Shown piece by piece: positions 25,200 to 33,037 of a DNA stretch of 64,000 nt. A program made the translations under genes and the position numbers. The stretch's first letter is position 1. Every line of letters starts with the position of its first letter. This DNA comes from Paenibacillus physcomitrellae (GTDB lineage: Bacteria; Bacillota; Bacilli; Paenibacillales; Paenibacillaceae), in the NCBI RefSeq assembly GCF_002240225.1, contig NZ_CP022584.1, positions 3,704,594 to 3,768,593 on the forward strand, in the 5' to 3' direction. The notes below the pieces were generated by a model. It did not search any database. It was not told the DNA's origin and was given only the letters and a program-made list of their open reading frames with translations.

Positions 25200-25832
25200 G
25201 TGTCATCACACGAAATGTTGGACGTATATACGGCACAGAGAGTTAAGACAGGAAGTGTCAGCCGCAAGCAGGCGCATGAAGAGGGTTTGTGGCATCAGAC
25301 GTTTCAATGCTGGGTTTTGGACAAACAGTCCAATCCGGACAATCCCGGGCTTCTGTTTCAACTTCGTGCTGAGGATAAAGATACCTTTCCCGGCAAATTG
25401 GACATTTCCTGTGCCGGTCATTTACTGGCCGGTGAAACGCCGGAGGACGGCATCCGCGAGCTGCAGGAAGAGCTGGGGATCGAGGCGGAGCTGCAGGATC
25501 TCCGCTACTGCGGCATGGTAGCTCAGGAAAGCTATATCGCACCGGATATCATCGACCGGGAATTTAATCAGGTGTATCTGTACGAAAGCGGGCTGCCGCT
25601 GGAGGATTACCGTTTTCAAATCAGTGAAATCTCCGGTCTCTTCTTCATCGGGCTGGCCGAATACAAAGCGCTGCTTCAGGGAGAACGCGAATACGCCCAG
25701 GCAAGAGAAGGCATTCGGTACGACCGGGGGCTGGATAAGCTGTACCGTTCTGTTGAGCGGTTCAGACTTGAAGATTTTACACCGAACTCGGAGGCTCATT
25801 ACAAGCTGCTGTTCAAAGCGCTGGGGTGGTAA
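25200..25832 (+). CDS. NUDIX hydrolase
   Basis: A 210-residue NUDIX-family pyrophosphohydrolase. The NUDIX box reads GHLLAGETPEDGIRELQEEL followed by GI; relative to the textbook pattern it has six rather than seven residues between the first Glu and the REL motif. This spacing resembles a subgroup with isopentenyl-diphosphate-isomerase-like N-termini (the early DVYTAQRVKTGSVSRKQAH fits this). I chose GTG 25200, closest to AGGGAGGGG; TTG 25197 and ATG 25215 are alternatives. It lies 38 bases after the helicase gene, likely in the same operon. The substrate is unknown. Confidence 0.85.
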   Translation: MSSHEMLDVYTAQRVKTGSVSRKQAHEEGLWHQTFQCWVLDKQSNPDNPGLLFQLRAEDKDTFPGKLDISCAGHLLAGETPEDGIRELQEELGIEAELQDLRYCGMVAQESYIAPDIIDREFNQVYLYESGLPLEDYRFQISEISGLFFIGLAEYKALLQGEREYAQAREGIRYDRGLDKLYRSVERFRLEDFTPNSEAHYKLLFKALGW

Positions 25833-25924
25833 ACTTTTCAACCCGGTCCAAAAGATCATTTTTTCATTCACTTCTGAAAGGTATGCGGAATAGGCTGAAG
25901 CATATCTTCTGGGAGGGATTTAAA

Positions 25925-26413
25925 TTGTATAGAAGCAATCCGCAGCATTTGGCCTGGCATGAAACCTTGGAGCTGCATGAATTAACCGCTTTCCAAAGCA
26001 ACCAGCTGATCCTCTTTAAAATGCATTTAAACGACATAACGGATCCGGAATTAAAAGCGCTGTATGTTGAAACGATCAAATCCATTGAAAGCAATCTGAA
26101 AGAGCTGCTCAAGTTCTATCCGAAGGCGCCTCAAGGCACCAGAGGCGAATCGAAAGGAATGGATATGACCGGATTTTATGCAGCCCTTCTGCTCGGGTTC
26201 GCCAAGACGGCGATTCGTTCTTATGCCATTGCAATTACGGAAACGTCTACGCCTGCACTGCGGGAAACGCTGCATAAGCAGCTGGATAACGCGATTAAGC
26301 TCCATGCCAAGATTTTTCATTTTATGCAGGAGCGCGGTTTGTACGCGGCTTATGATCTGCACAAGCTTTTGGAGAATGATGTTAACCAGGCGAATAAAGC
26401 CATTTCTTTATAA
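25925..26413 (+). CDS. CotF-family spore coat protein
   Basis: A 162-residue helical protein of the CotF/YhcQ spore-coat family. Diagnostic blocks are HLAWHETLELHELTAFQSNQ at the N-terminus, LLGFAKTAIRSYAIAITET with TPALRETL after it, and YAAYDLHKLLENDVNQANKA at the end. The start is TTG 25925, behind GGGAGGG at 25911-25917; longer in-frame readings have no ribosome site. It has its own terminator. Expression is expected in the mother cell during sporulation, but I could not fit a confident sporulation promoter. Its presence supports an endospore-forming host. The next gene encodes another ferritin-like sporulation-type protein. Confidence 0.87.
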   Translation: MYRSNPQHLAWHETLELHELTAFQSNQLILFKMHLNDITDPELKALYVETIKSIESNLKELLKFYPKAPQGTRGESKGMDMTGFYAALLLGFAKTAIRSYAIAITETSTPALRETLHKQLDNAIKLHAKIFHFMQERGLYAAYDLHKLLENDVNQANKAISL

Positions 26414-26449
26414 CCAAATCTTATATATTTAAGTGATCAAAACAGCAAG

Positions 26450-26482
26450 AACCCGCCAATCTACAAGATTGAGCGGGTTTTT
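26450..26482 (+). terminator. Terminator of the CotF-family gene
   Basis: AACCCGC (26450-26456) pairs with GCGGGTT (26473-26479), with inner CAATCT/AGATTG pairing, followed by five Ts. Confidence 0.85.
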
Positions 26483-26552
26483 CAGGTATGAAATGCCATG
26501 TAAAGGGAATACCATCAGCATATCTAATCCAACTGAAAGGAAGGGCACAACA

Positions 26553-27566
26553 TTGAGTAAAAAGGAACCGATTCCTTTAACTTCGACTGAGATGGGATTG
26601 CTCTGGACGACCTATATTAATGATACGATGTCAATTTGCATCTTGAAGCATTTCTTGAGCAACACCGAAGATTCAAAAGTGAAAGGGCTCATTGAAGTGA
26701 CGCTGGGATACTCCAACCAACATGTGGAGACGCTCAGAAAGCTGCTCAAGGAGGAGAACTTTCCAATTCCTCAGGGTTTTTCGGAAGAAGACGTTAACAT
26801 CCGTGCGAAACGGTTGTTTTCCGATTATTTTTATTTGTATTACATCAAAAATATGGCTAAGGTCGGTCTGGCCGTACACAGTCAGGCTTATTCCATGAGC
26901 ACGCGTGCCGACGTGAGGATTTTTTTCGGCGATTGCCTGCAGCAGGTTATGCTCATGGATCAAAAGGCAACAGAACTGCTGCAATCCAAAGGATTATTTA
27001 TCCGTCCGCCCCACATTCCTATTCCGGAAAGAACGGAATTTGTGGAAAGCCGCCGGTTTTTATCGGGAGGATTTTTTGGTTTTCGGGACAAGCGCCCTCT
27101 CACTACTATTGAAATCAGCCACTTATTTTCCAATGTTCAAACCAATGCACTCGGGAAAGCGCTGCTTATCGGTTTCAGTCAAGTTGTTCAATCGGAAGAA
27201 ATACGGAAATATTTGCAACGGGGAGCAGACATCTCGGCCAAACATGTTAAGGTTTTCTCTGATTTCTTACTGGATGATAACCTGCCTACGCCTATGACCT
27301 GGGAATCGGAAATCACAACCTCAACGGAAGTCCCGTTCTCCGATAAACTGATTTTGTTCCATATGTCCCTTCTTGTAGCGGCGGGGACGGGGAATTACGG
27401 AGTGGCTGCGGCGGCCAGTCCAAGAAAAGATATAGCGTTAGCTTACGTTAGGCTTGCAGCAGAAATCGCGGTATATGCGGAAGACGGAGCCGTTATGATG
27501 ATTAAACACGGCTATTTGGAGGAACCTCCAGAGGCGCCAGACCGGGAGGCTTTGGCACAAAGGTAA
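26553..27566 (+). CDS. DUF3231 family protein (tandem four-helix domains)
   Basis: A 337-residue helical protein of the DUF3231 family, common in spore-forming Bacillales. It shows two similar halves of about 165 residues each: PLTSTEMGLLWTTYINDTMS starts the first and PLTTIEISHLFSNVQTNAL the second, each followed by helices with HVETLRKLL or HVKVFSDFL. The fold is expected to be ferritin-like helical bundles; the function is not established. The start is TTG 26553, behind GAAAGGAAGG; the longer in-frame reading from 26433 runs through the preceding terminator and is rejected. Being next to a CotF-family gene suggests a role in the spore or its coat. Confidence 0.82.
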   Translation: MSKKEPIPLTSTEMGLLWTTYINDTMSICILKHFLSNTEDSKVKGLIEVTLGYSNQHVETLRKLLKEENFPIPQGFSEEDVNIRAKRLFSDYFYLYYIKNMAKVGLAVHSQAYSMSTRADVRIFFGDCLQQVMLMDQKATELLQSKGLFIRPPHIPIPERTEFVESRRFLSGGFFGFRDKRPLTTIEISHLFSNVQTNALGKALLIGFSQVVQSEEIRKYLQRGADISAKHVKVFSDFLLDDNLPTPMTWESEITTSTEVPFSDKLILFHMSLLVAAGTGNYGVAAAASPRKDIALAYVRLAAEIAVYAEDGAVMMIKHGYLEEPPEAPDREALAQR

Positions 27567-27749
27567 CAGGGGTGGAGGTTTCCTGTTTTGTTTGCAGCGT
27601 TTGCATTCGCATTCCCGTATTTGTTCAGATTGCCTGTCCCGTCAGCTCAGCTTCACGGCTATTTCCGGCTCTTTTTTTTAGCAAAATAAGCATTTAAGGG
27701 CGAAAGGCGGTATACTCGGAAGTGATTAAAGGCTGTGGGAGGAAATCCA

Positions 27750-29759
27750 TTGAATACTGAACATTTAGAATCAAAGGGACTGAACGGGCAAAAGGAGAAC
27801 CCGGATCTTTCCCTGACGGACAAAACGGCGATGGCCAAGCTGCGCATCCTGGCGACTACGGATGTGCATGTTCATCTGCTTGGATACGATTATTATGGGG
27901 ATCAGGAGTCGAATCATAACGGACTTGTCTATACGGCGGGCCTGATCCGTCAGGCAAGACTTGAAGCACCGAACAGTCTGCTGCTCGACAACGGGGATAT
28001 TCTGCAGGGCTCTCCGATGGGCGATTATGAAGCGCAGAAAGCTGCGAATGCAACGGATTCGTCTGTATCTGTTGAGGCGGGTTCAGCAGCAGTGGCGAAG
28101 AGTACCGGCATTCACCCGGTATTTAAGGCCATGAATTATCTCGGCTATGACGCCGGGACATTGGGCAACCATGAATTCAATTACGGCCTGGAGTATCTGC
28201 AGCAATGTTTGGAAATGGCCGATTTCCCTATTACAAATGCGAATATTATTGGGGTTGCCGATGGAGAGTTCAGCGGCCGTCCTCTGTTTAATCCCTTCGT
28301 TCTGCTGGACAAGCCGCTTAAGTGCGAGGATGGAACGGAGAGTACCGTTAAAATCGGTCTGATCGGTTTTGTTCCGCCTCAGATTATGCAATGGGACAGA
28401 GGGAACCTCGAAGGCAAAATCAAGGTGCGTGACATGCTGGAAACTGCCCGTGAATGGATTCCTGTCATGAAGGAACAGGGGGCGGAGATTGTTATCGCCA
28501 TGGTTCATGCCGGATACGAGGATCTTCCAGAAACCCCTTATATGGAAAATGCCGCGCTTCACTTTGGACAGGTGCCCGATGTGGATGCGATTGTGTTCGG
28601 GCATGCGCACAAGCTGTTCCCTGGCCCGTTCTTCGAAGGCAAAACCGGTGTCGACAACCTGCGCGGAACGCTGCATGGCATCCCTGCGGTGGAACCGGGG
28701 TATGCGGGAGAGCATCTCGGCGTCATTGACCTGGAACTTGAGCGGGAGAACGGCAAATGGCGGGTGGCGGACGGCCGATCCGAATGTAGGCCGGTTTATG
28801 ATACAGCGGCAGGCAAGCCGCTGGTGGAACCGGATGCGGAGCTGGCCCGTCTGCTGGAGAGCAACCATCAGGAAGTGCTGAATTATATCCGTGGAGCGGT
28901 GGGACGAACGACAGGACCGATCCATAGCTACTTCTCCCTGCTTGCAGACGACAGCTCGGTTCAGCTGATCAACGATGCGCAGCGAGAGTACACACGAAAA
29001 CAGATGGCGGGTACGGTTTATGAAGGATTGCCCGTGCTGGCGGCTTCCGCCCCGTTTAAAACAGGCGGACGGTACGGCCCGGCGCATTTTACAAGCATTC
29101 CGGCCGGTGGACTGGCCATCAAGCATATTGCGGACTTGTACAATTATCCAAACACGCTCCATGCGCTGCATCTGAACGGGGCCGAGCTGAAGGAGTGGCT
29201 GGAATGGGCGGCAGGACTGTTTACACAGATCGATCCTCATTCCGCCGAGGAACAGCCATTGATCGACCCTGATTTTCCGAGCTTTAATTTTGATGTGATC
29301 GATGGGGTTGATTATGTAATTGATGTAACCAAACCGGCGAGGTATGATGCCGCAGGCAAGCTGATTCATCCGGAGTCGAACCGGATCGTAAGTCTTACTT
29401 ATGAAGGCCGGCTTGTGGGAGCAGGGCAGTTTTTTGTTGTGGCGACCAACAGTTACCGGGCATTTTCGTCTGAACTGGCGAATCCGGGCGGACAAAGAAT
29501 CGTGCTGGCTTCTACGGAAGAGAACCGTCAGGTGCTCACCCAATACATTCGCGATACGGGAACGATTCATCCTTATGCGGATGGCAATTGGAGACTGCTT
29601 CCGACCGGCGGGCAGCCGGTTATTACTTATCTAACTTCGCCAAAGGCTGTTCAAACCGCCGAGCATTGGGAAGGTTTGCATTTTGAAGGAATCAACGAAG
29701 CCGGTTTTGCCAAATTCCGGGTGGATCTGGATCAATTAAAGCCGAAAAAAGAGGAATAA
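27750..29759 (+). CDS. 5'-nucleotidase/2',3'-cyclic phosphodiesterase family protein
   Basis: A 669-residue metallophosphoesterase. The N-terminal catalytic domain has the dinuclear-metal motifs DVHVH (Asp38, His40), DNGD, GNHEF, VHAGYE and GHAH, and the C-terminal nucleotidase domain follows (for instance NDAQREYTRKQ and VDYVIDVTKPARYD). This is the domain order of YfkN/CpdB-type enzymes that hydrolyse 2',3'-cyclic nucleotides and nucleoside monophosphates. Most relatives are secreted; this one begins with polar residues and shows no signal peptide. The start is TTG 27750, behind GGGAGGAAA. It is monocistronic, with a terminator at 29836-29862. Confidence 0.88.
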   Translation: MNTEHLESKGLNGQKENPDLSLTDKTAMAKLRILATTDVHVHLLGYDYYGDQESNHNGLVYTAGLIRQARLEAPNSLLLDNGDILQGSPMGDYEAQKAANATDSSVSVEAGSAAVAKSTGIHPVFKAMNYLGYDAGTLGNHEFNYGLEYLQQCLEMADFPITNANIIGVADGEFSGRPLFNPFVLLDKPLKCEDGTESTVKIGLIGFVPPQIMQWDRGNLEGKIKVRDMLETAREWIPVMKEQGAEIVIAMVHAGYEDLPETPYMENAALHFGQVPDVDAIVFGHAHKLFPGPFFEGKTGVDNLRGTLHGIPAVEPGYAGEHLGVIDLELERENGKWRVADGRSECRPVYDTAAGKPLVEPDAELARLLESNHQEVLNYIRGAVGRTTGPIHSYFSLLADDSSVQLINDAQREYTRKQMAGTVYEGLPVLAASAPFKTGGRYGPAHFTSIPAGGLAIKHIADLYNYPNTLHALHLNGAELKEWLEWAAGLFTQIDPHSAEEQPLIDPDFPSFNFDVIDGVDYVIDVTKPARYDAAGKLIHPESNRIVSLTYEGRLVGAGQFFVVATNSYRAFSSELANPGGQRIVLASTEENRQVLTQYIRDTGTIHPYADGNWRLLPTGGQPVITYLTSPKAVQTAEHWEGLHFEGINEAGFAKFRVDLDQLKPKKEE

Positions 29760-29835
29760 AGCTAAAGAAAAAAAAGCAGCTTTGAACTCACGGCAAGTGC
29801 GTGCTAATGGCTAATGGCTGCAGCCAATGGATCGG

Positions 29836-29862
29836 CCGTTCCCGAAAGGGAACGGTCTTTTT
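29836..29862 (+). terminator. Terminator of the nucleotidase-family gene
   Basis: CCGTTCCC-GAAA-GGGAACGG is a perfect 8 bp stem with a GNRA-type tetraloop, followed by TCTTTTTG. Confidence 0.9.
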
Positions 29863-29892
29863 GCTTTATAGCTTGTCTTGAAATCATAAAGG

Positions 29893-29927
29893 TTAACGTT
29901 GACGTTAACGTTACTTAAATATATAAT
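29893..29927 (+). promoter_or_regulatory. Promoter with MerR-type operator
   Basis: TTGACG (29899-29904) and TATAAT (29922-29927) are separated by 17 bases, a near-consensus sigma-A promoter. TAACGT-TG-ACGTTA is a perfect palindrome over the -35, and GTTAACGTT is repeated in direct orientation 12 bases later. It probably binds the MerR regulator encoded downstream. Confidence 0.75.
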
Positions 29928-30014
29928 ATTTTACATAATAAAAAGTTATAGTGTAATAATTGTTATTATTCATGAGGATAGGAGGGGGAACCAGTTAAGG
30001 AAGGAGAGATACCT

Positions 30015-30446
30015 ATGCTGTATAAAATTGATGAAGTGGCCAGAGAGTGTGGACTGACCAAACGAACGATCCGTTACTATGAGGAAATAGGTTTGCTGCC
30101 ATCTCCCCAACGCAGCGAGGGCGGCATGCGGCTGTACAGCCAAAATGATATCGATCTGCTGAAGAAAATCGTCAGCGCGCGTGAGGTGCTGGGTTTCTCG
30201 CTGCAGGAGCTGCAGCAGTATGTCCAATATGCCGAAGTGCTTGCGGGCCAGAGGCAGGCTTATTTGGAGAAGATGAACAGCCTGAGTCTGGAGGAAAGAA
30301 AGAACAAGCTGATGGAGATCGATAGAACGGTAACGGATCAATTGGAGTTAATGGAACAGAAGATCCGCAATATCCGGGGATTTCAGGAGGAGCTCCTCGA
30401 GTTCCAGAAGCTTGTGAAGGGCGGACTTAAGAAGCTCGATGAATAG
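30015..30446 (+). CDS. MerR-family transcriptional regulator
   Basis: A 143-residue MerR regulator. The N-terminal winged helix-turn-helix (YKIDEVARECGLTKRTIRYY, then EEIGLLPSP) is followed by a long coiled-coil dimerisation helix at about 80-125. There are no conserved cysteines, so it is not a metal sensor of the classic kind; the effector is probably an organic compound. ATG 30015 follows AAGGAGAG. The MFS transporter gene lies 91 bases downstream and is its likely target together with its own gene, since the operator-like promoter at 29893-29927 precedes both. Confidence 0.9.
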   Translation: MLYKIDEVARECGLTKRTIRYYEEIGLLPSPQRSEGGMRLYSQNDIDLLKKIVSAREVLGFSLQELQQYVQYAEVLAGQRQAYLEKMNSLSLEERKNKLMEIDRTVTDQLELMEQKIRNIRGFQEELLEFQKLVKGGLKKLDE

Positions 30447-30497
30447 GGCCTGAATGGAATGGGCCTTAATGAGATGGTCTCGAATGGATTGGGCCAA
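30437..30497 (+). repeat. Degenerate repeat spanning the merR-type gene's stop
   Basis: GATGAATAGGGCCT, GAATGGAATGGGCCTT, AATGAGATGGTCTC and GAATGGATTGGGCC follow each other with a spacing of about 14-16 bases. The first unit contains the TAG stop. Confidence 0.65.
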
Positions 30498-30537
30498 GGA
30501 ACGCAAAGAAACAAATGGAAATATGGAGGTTAAACTC

Positions 30538-31758
30538 ATGAAATCAGAATCACAAAACACCGGGGAACTGCTGCAGAAGCGCTCTGGGATGTTATCGCAG
30601 CCTAAAGCTGTATGGGCTGTTGCTTTTGCCTGCGTCATATCATTTATGGGACTGGGACTGGTCGATCCGATTCTGCCGGCGATTGCCGAGCAGCTGAACG
30701 CCAGCAAAAGCCAGGTTTCCCTGCTGTTTACAAGCTATAACCTTGTAACGGGCCTGGCCATGCTGATTACCGGCGTTATTTCCAGCCGGATTGGAATTAA
30801 GTGGACCCTGCTGGTCGGGATGATTTTAATTGTGGCCTTCTCGGCACTCGGCGGTCTGTCGGACTCGATTGGCGGAATTGTAGGCTTTCGCGCGGGCTGG
30901 GGTTTGGGCAATGCTTTGTTTATCGCAACTGCGTTATCGGCGATCGTCGGATTCTCTACTTCAGGAACGGCCAAAGCCATTATTTTATATGAAGCAGCCT
31001 TGGGGCTGGGTATCTCCGTAGGCCCGCTGCTGGGCGGCGAGCTTGGATCGATCTCCTGGCGCGGTCCCTTCTTCGGTGTAGCCGGGCTGATGCTCCTCGG
31101 TTTCCTGTTTGTCCTGTTTGTTCTTCCTAAAGTCAAGAAGGCGGCAACAACGAGCAAAACCTCGTTGAAGGACCCGTTCAAAGCGTTGGCATATCCGTCT
31201 TTGCTGACGCTCGGGATCGTGGCTTTTCTGTACAACTTCGGATTTTTCACCTTGATGGCTTATTCGCCATATGTCATGGAGCTGGATGAGCATGGTTTAG
31301 GCTATGTATTCTTTGGCTGGGGTGTCCTGCTTGCTTTGTCTTCCGTATTTATTGCACCGAAAATTCAGCGCAGATTTAACCTGGTTCCTTCCATTGGCTG
31401 GATGCTGACGTTGTTTGCGGTTGATTTGGGCGTCATGGCGATCGGCACGATCAACCATTCGCCGAACACGGTTATTGTGGCGGTTATTGTAGCGGGCTTA
31501 TTCCTCGGGATCAACAATACTTTGATTACTACGGCGGTTATGCAGGCCGCGCCTGTGGAACGTTCAACGGCATCCGCTGCGTACAGCTTTGTACGTTTTC
31601 TGGGCGGGGCTGTATCGCCTTGGCTCGCCGGCAAGTTGTCGGAGTGGTACACGGCTGAGCTGCCTTTCTGGTTCGGCGGGGCTATGGTACTGGTTGCGGT
31701 AATCGTGCTGGTTGCAAGAGGCCGCCATTTGCGCGGAATTAACATGGAAGGCCATTAA
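30538..31758 (+). CDS. MFS drug-efflux-type transporter
   Basis: A 406-residue major facilitator with about twelve helices. The motif PILPAIAEQLNASKSQVSLLFTSYNLVTG marks the first loop (only part quoted here is needed for recognition), and the GLGISVGPLLGGELG segment resembles motif C of drug/H+ antiporters. ATG 30538 has GGAGG upstream; an in-frame ATG at 30454 lies in the repeat-containing spacer and is rejected. It is downstream of a MerR regulator under a shared promoter, the usual arrangement of a drug-inducible efflux pump. A universal stress protein gene follows 19 bases later and is probably in the operon. Confidence 0.88.
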   Translation: MKSESQNTGELLQKRSGMLSQPKAVWAVAFACVISFMGLGLVDPILPAIAEQLNASKSQVSLLFTSYNLVTGLAMLITGVISSRIGIKWTLLVGMILIVAFSALGGLSDSIGGIVGFRAGWGLGNALFIATALSAIVGFSTSGTAKAIILYEAALGLGISVGPLLGGELGSISWRGPFFGVAGLMLLGFLFVLFVLPKVKKAATTSKTSLKDPFKALAYPSLLTLGIVAFLYNFGFFTLMAYSPYVMELDEHGLGYVFFGWGVLLALSSVFIAPKIQRRFNLVPSIGWMLTLFAVDLGVMAIGTINHSPNTVIVAVIVAGLFLGINNTLITTAVMQAAPVERSTASAAYSFVRFLGGAVSPWLAGKLSEWYTAELPFWFGGAMVLVAVIVLVARGRHLRGINMEGH

Positions 31759-31777
31759 ATTTAAGGAGTGATCCGCA

Positions 31778-32200
31778 ATGTTAACTCATATTTTAGTTCC
31801 GGTGGATGGTTCTGATCATGCGTTGAACGCATTGGTTTATGCCAAAAATCTGACGCTCAGCTTATCCGTGCCTCCAAAGCTGACCGTGCTGCATGTCAAT
31901 CCCGATGTCACGATCAACGAACCGCCGGTTGGCATCGAGCTGGATGAGCGCATCGCAGAGGAAGGCAGCCGGATGCTGACGCCGGTCCAAGCAATGCTGG
32001 CGGATCTGTCTTCCGGTTATAACACCTTGGTTAAACACGGCGATCCCGGCAAAATCATTTGCCGCACGGCCGGAGAGGAAGGAGCGGATCTGATCGTGAT
32101 GGGCACAAGAGGAATGGGCCTGGTCTCCGAACTTCTGATCGGTTCCGTCAGCCATTATGTGATTCAGCATGCGGGTTGTCCTGTCCTGACAACTAAATAA
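31778..32200 (+). CDS. Universal stress protein (UspA family)
   Basis: A 140-residue cytoplasmic UspA-fold protein. It begins with the typical ILVPVDGSDHALNAL, and contains the ATP-binding motif GTRGMGLVSELLIGSVSHYV (G-2X-G-9X-G-S/T), so it belongs to the nucleotide-binding subgroup. ATG 31778 follows AAGGAGTG. It sits 19 bases after the MFS pump gene, suggesting co-expression with MerR-controlled efflux. The family helps survival under stress, by mechanisms that are mostly unclear. Confidence 0.93.
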   Translation: MLTHILVPVDGSDHALNALVYAKNLTLSLSVPPKLTVLHVNPDVTINEPPVGIELDERIAEEGSRMLTPVQAMLADLSSGYNTLVKHGDPGKIICRTAGEEGADLIVMGTRGMGLVSELLIGSVSHYVIQHAGCPVLTTK

Positions 32201-32227
32201 GCAGCATTTTGTTTGTAATACAGAATT

Positions 32228-32283
32228 GAACCGGTTAGTCCGCCTAGATCTTAACAGGGAGGATCGAAAGCCGGTTCTTTTTT
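32228..32283 (+). terminator. Probable terminator of the MerR-MFS-Usp operon
   Basis: GAACCGG (32228-32234) pairs with CCGGTTC (32271-32277), followed by a T-run. The loop is long, with internal weak pairing. Confidence 0.55.
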
Positions 32284-32350
32284 GTCTATAGAACTAAAAC
32301 GTTTTCTGGGTTACAATGTATTCCAGTAAAATCAAGGAGATAGACAATAC

Positions 32351-32821
32351 ATGGTTACATTGGAGAGAATAAAGAAAGGCCAGGTACGTTCGGAGCTGGA
32401 GCTGATGAACTCCGATCCGTATTTTAATTGGGTTTCCAAGGGGAAGAAACAATTCAGCCTGGAGGAAGCGCTGGAAGAAATTTACGAGTCTGAAGCGTTA
32501 GGAACCGAGAGATACTTTATTGTGCTTAATGATAAGCGGATTGGTATTCTGGAGTTTTTGATGAAACATCCGAAGGACGGTCAAACCTGGCTGGGTCTGC
32601 TGTTGATCGGCAAACCTTGGCAGCGCAGGGGGTATGGAGAGCAAACCTTCAGGCTGTTTATGGTCATGATGCAGGAAAGAGAAGTCGCCCGCGTGCGGAT
32701 TGGTGTTACGGCTGACAATGAACCGGCCCGGCATTTCTGGGTCAGGCAGGGGTTTAAACCGGTTGATTCGAGTCATAAGGAAGACGGACGGGAAATTATA
32801 ATATATGAAAGACTCGTTTAG
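32351..32821 (+). CDS. GNAT-family N-acetyltransferase
   Basis: A 156-residue acetyl-CoA-dependent acetyltransferase. The acetyl-CoA loop motif is seen as KPWQRRGYGEQTFRLF (Q/R-x-x-G-x-G/A variant), followed by RIGVTADNEPARHFWVRQGF, the standard motif B region. ATG 32351 follows AAGGAGATAG. It is flanked by terminators and promoters of other genes, so it is probably a single-gene unit. The acceptor substrate cannot be predicted. Confidence 0.9.
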   Translation: MVTLERIKKGQVRSELELMNSDPYFNWVSKGKKQFSLEEALEEIYESEALGTERYFIVLNDKRIGILEFLMKHPKDGQTWLGLLLIGKPWQRRGYGEQTFRLFMVMMQEREVARVRIGVTADNEPARHFWVRQGFKPVDSSHKEDGREIIIYERLV

Positions 32822-32882
32822 AAATAGGGATGAATAATGAGGAATCTCGTTTTTTAAGCGGTTACATAAAAGAATTCCGCTT

Positions 32883-33006
32883 TTGCTTCAAATTTTAGCG
32901 TCAAGTTACAATGGAAGCCTAAGTGTTGCATCGGACCTATATTAAACAAAAATATCGAGTGCAGACAAGTGGGATGCAGATAACACAGGCGTTCCTGATG
33001 TCTGCT
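32883..33006 (+). promoter_or_regulatory. Promoter and structured leader of the SulP gene
   Basis: TTGCTT (32883-32888) and TACAAT (32907-32912), 18 bases apart, form a plausible promoter. The resulting leader of about 120 bases contains a strong stem, TGCAGACA near 32960 with TGTCTGC near 33000, capped by a GGGA/TTCC pairing. It does not match a riboswitch class I know. Confidence 0.4.
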
Positions 33007-33037
33007 CTTTGCTTTGACTCAGAAGGAGGATTTTTCT

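Noticed and set aside
26433-26552. N-terminal extension of the DUF3231 protein
   Set aside because: It would be translated through a strong terminator; the TTG at 26553 has a good ribosome site.
28083-29570. 495-codon open frame on the minus strand
   Set aside because: Antisense to the nucleotidase gene, which has clear catalytic motifs; composition is of a shadow frame.
32940-33010. Known riboswitch upstream of SulP
   Set aside because: I could not match conserved cores of the classes I know (SAM, c-di-GMP, c-di-AMP, manganese, guanidine, fluoride), so only an unassigned hairpin is reported.
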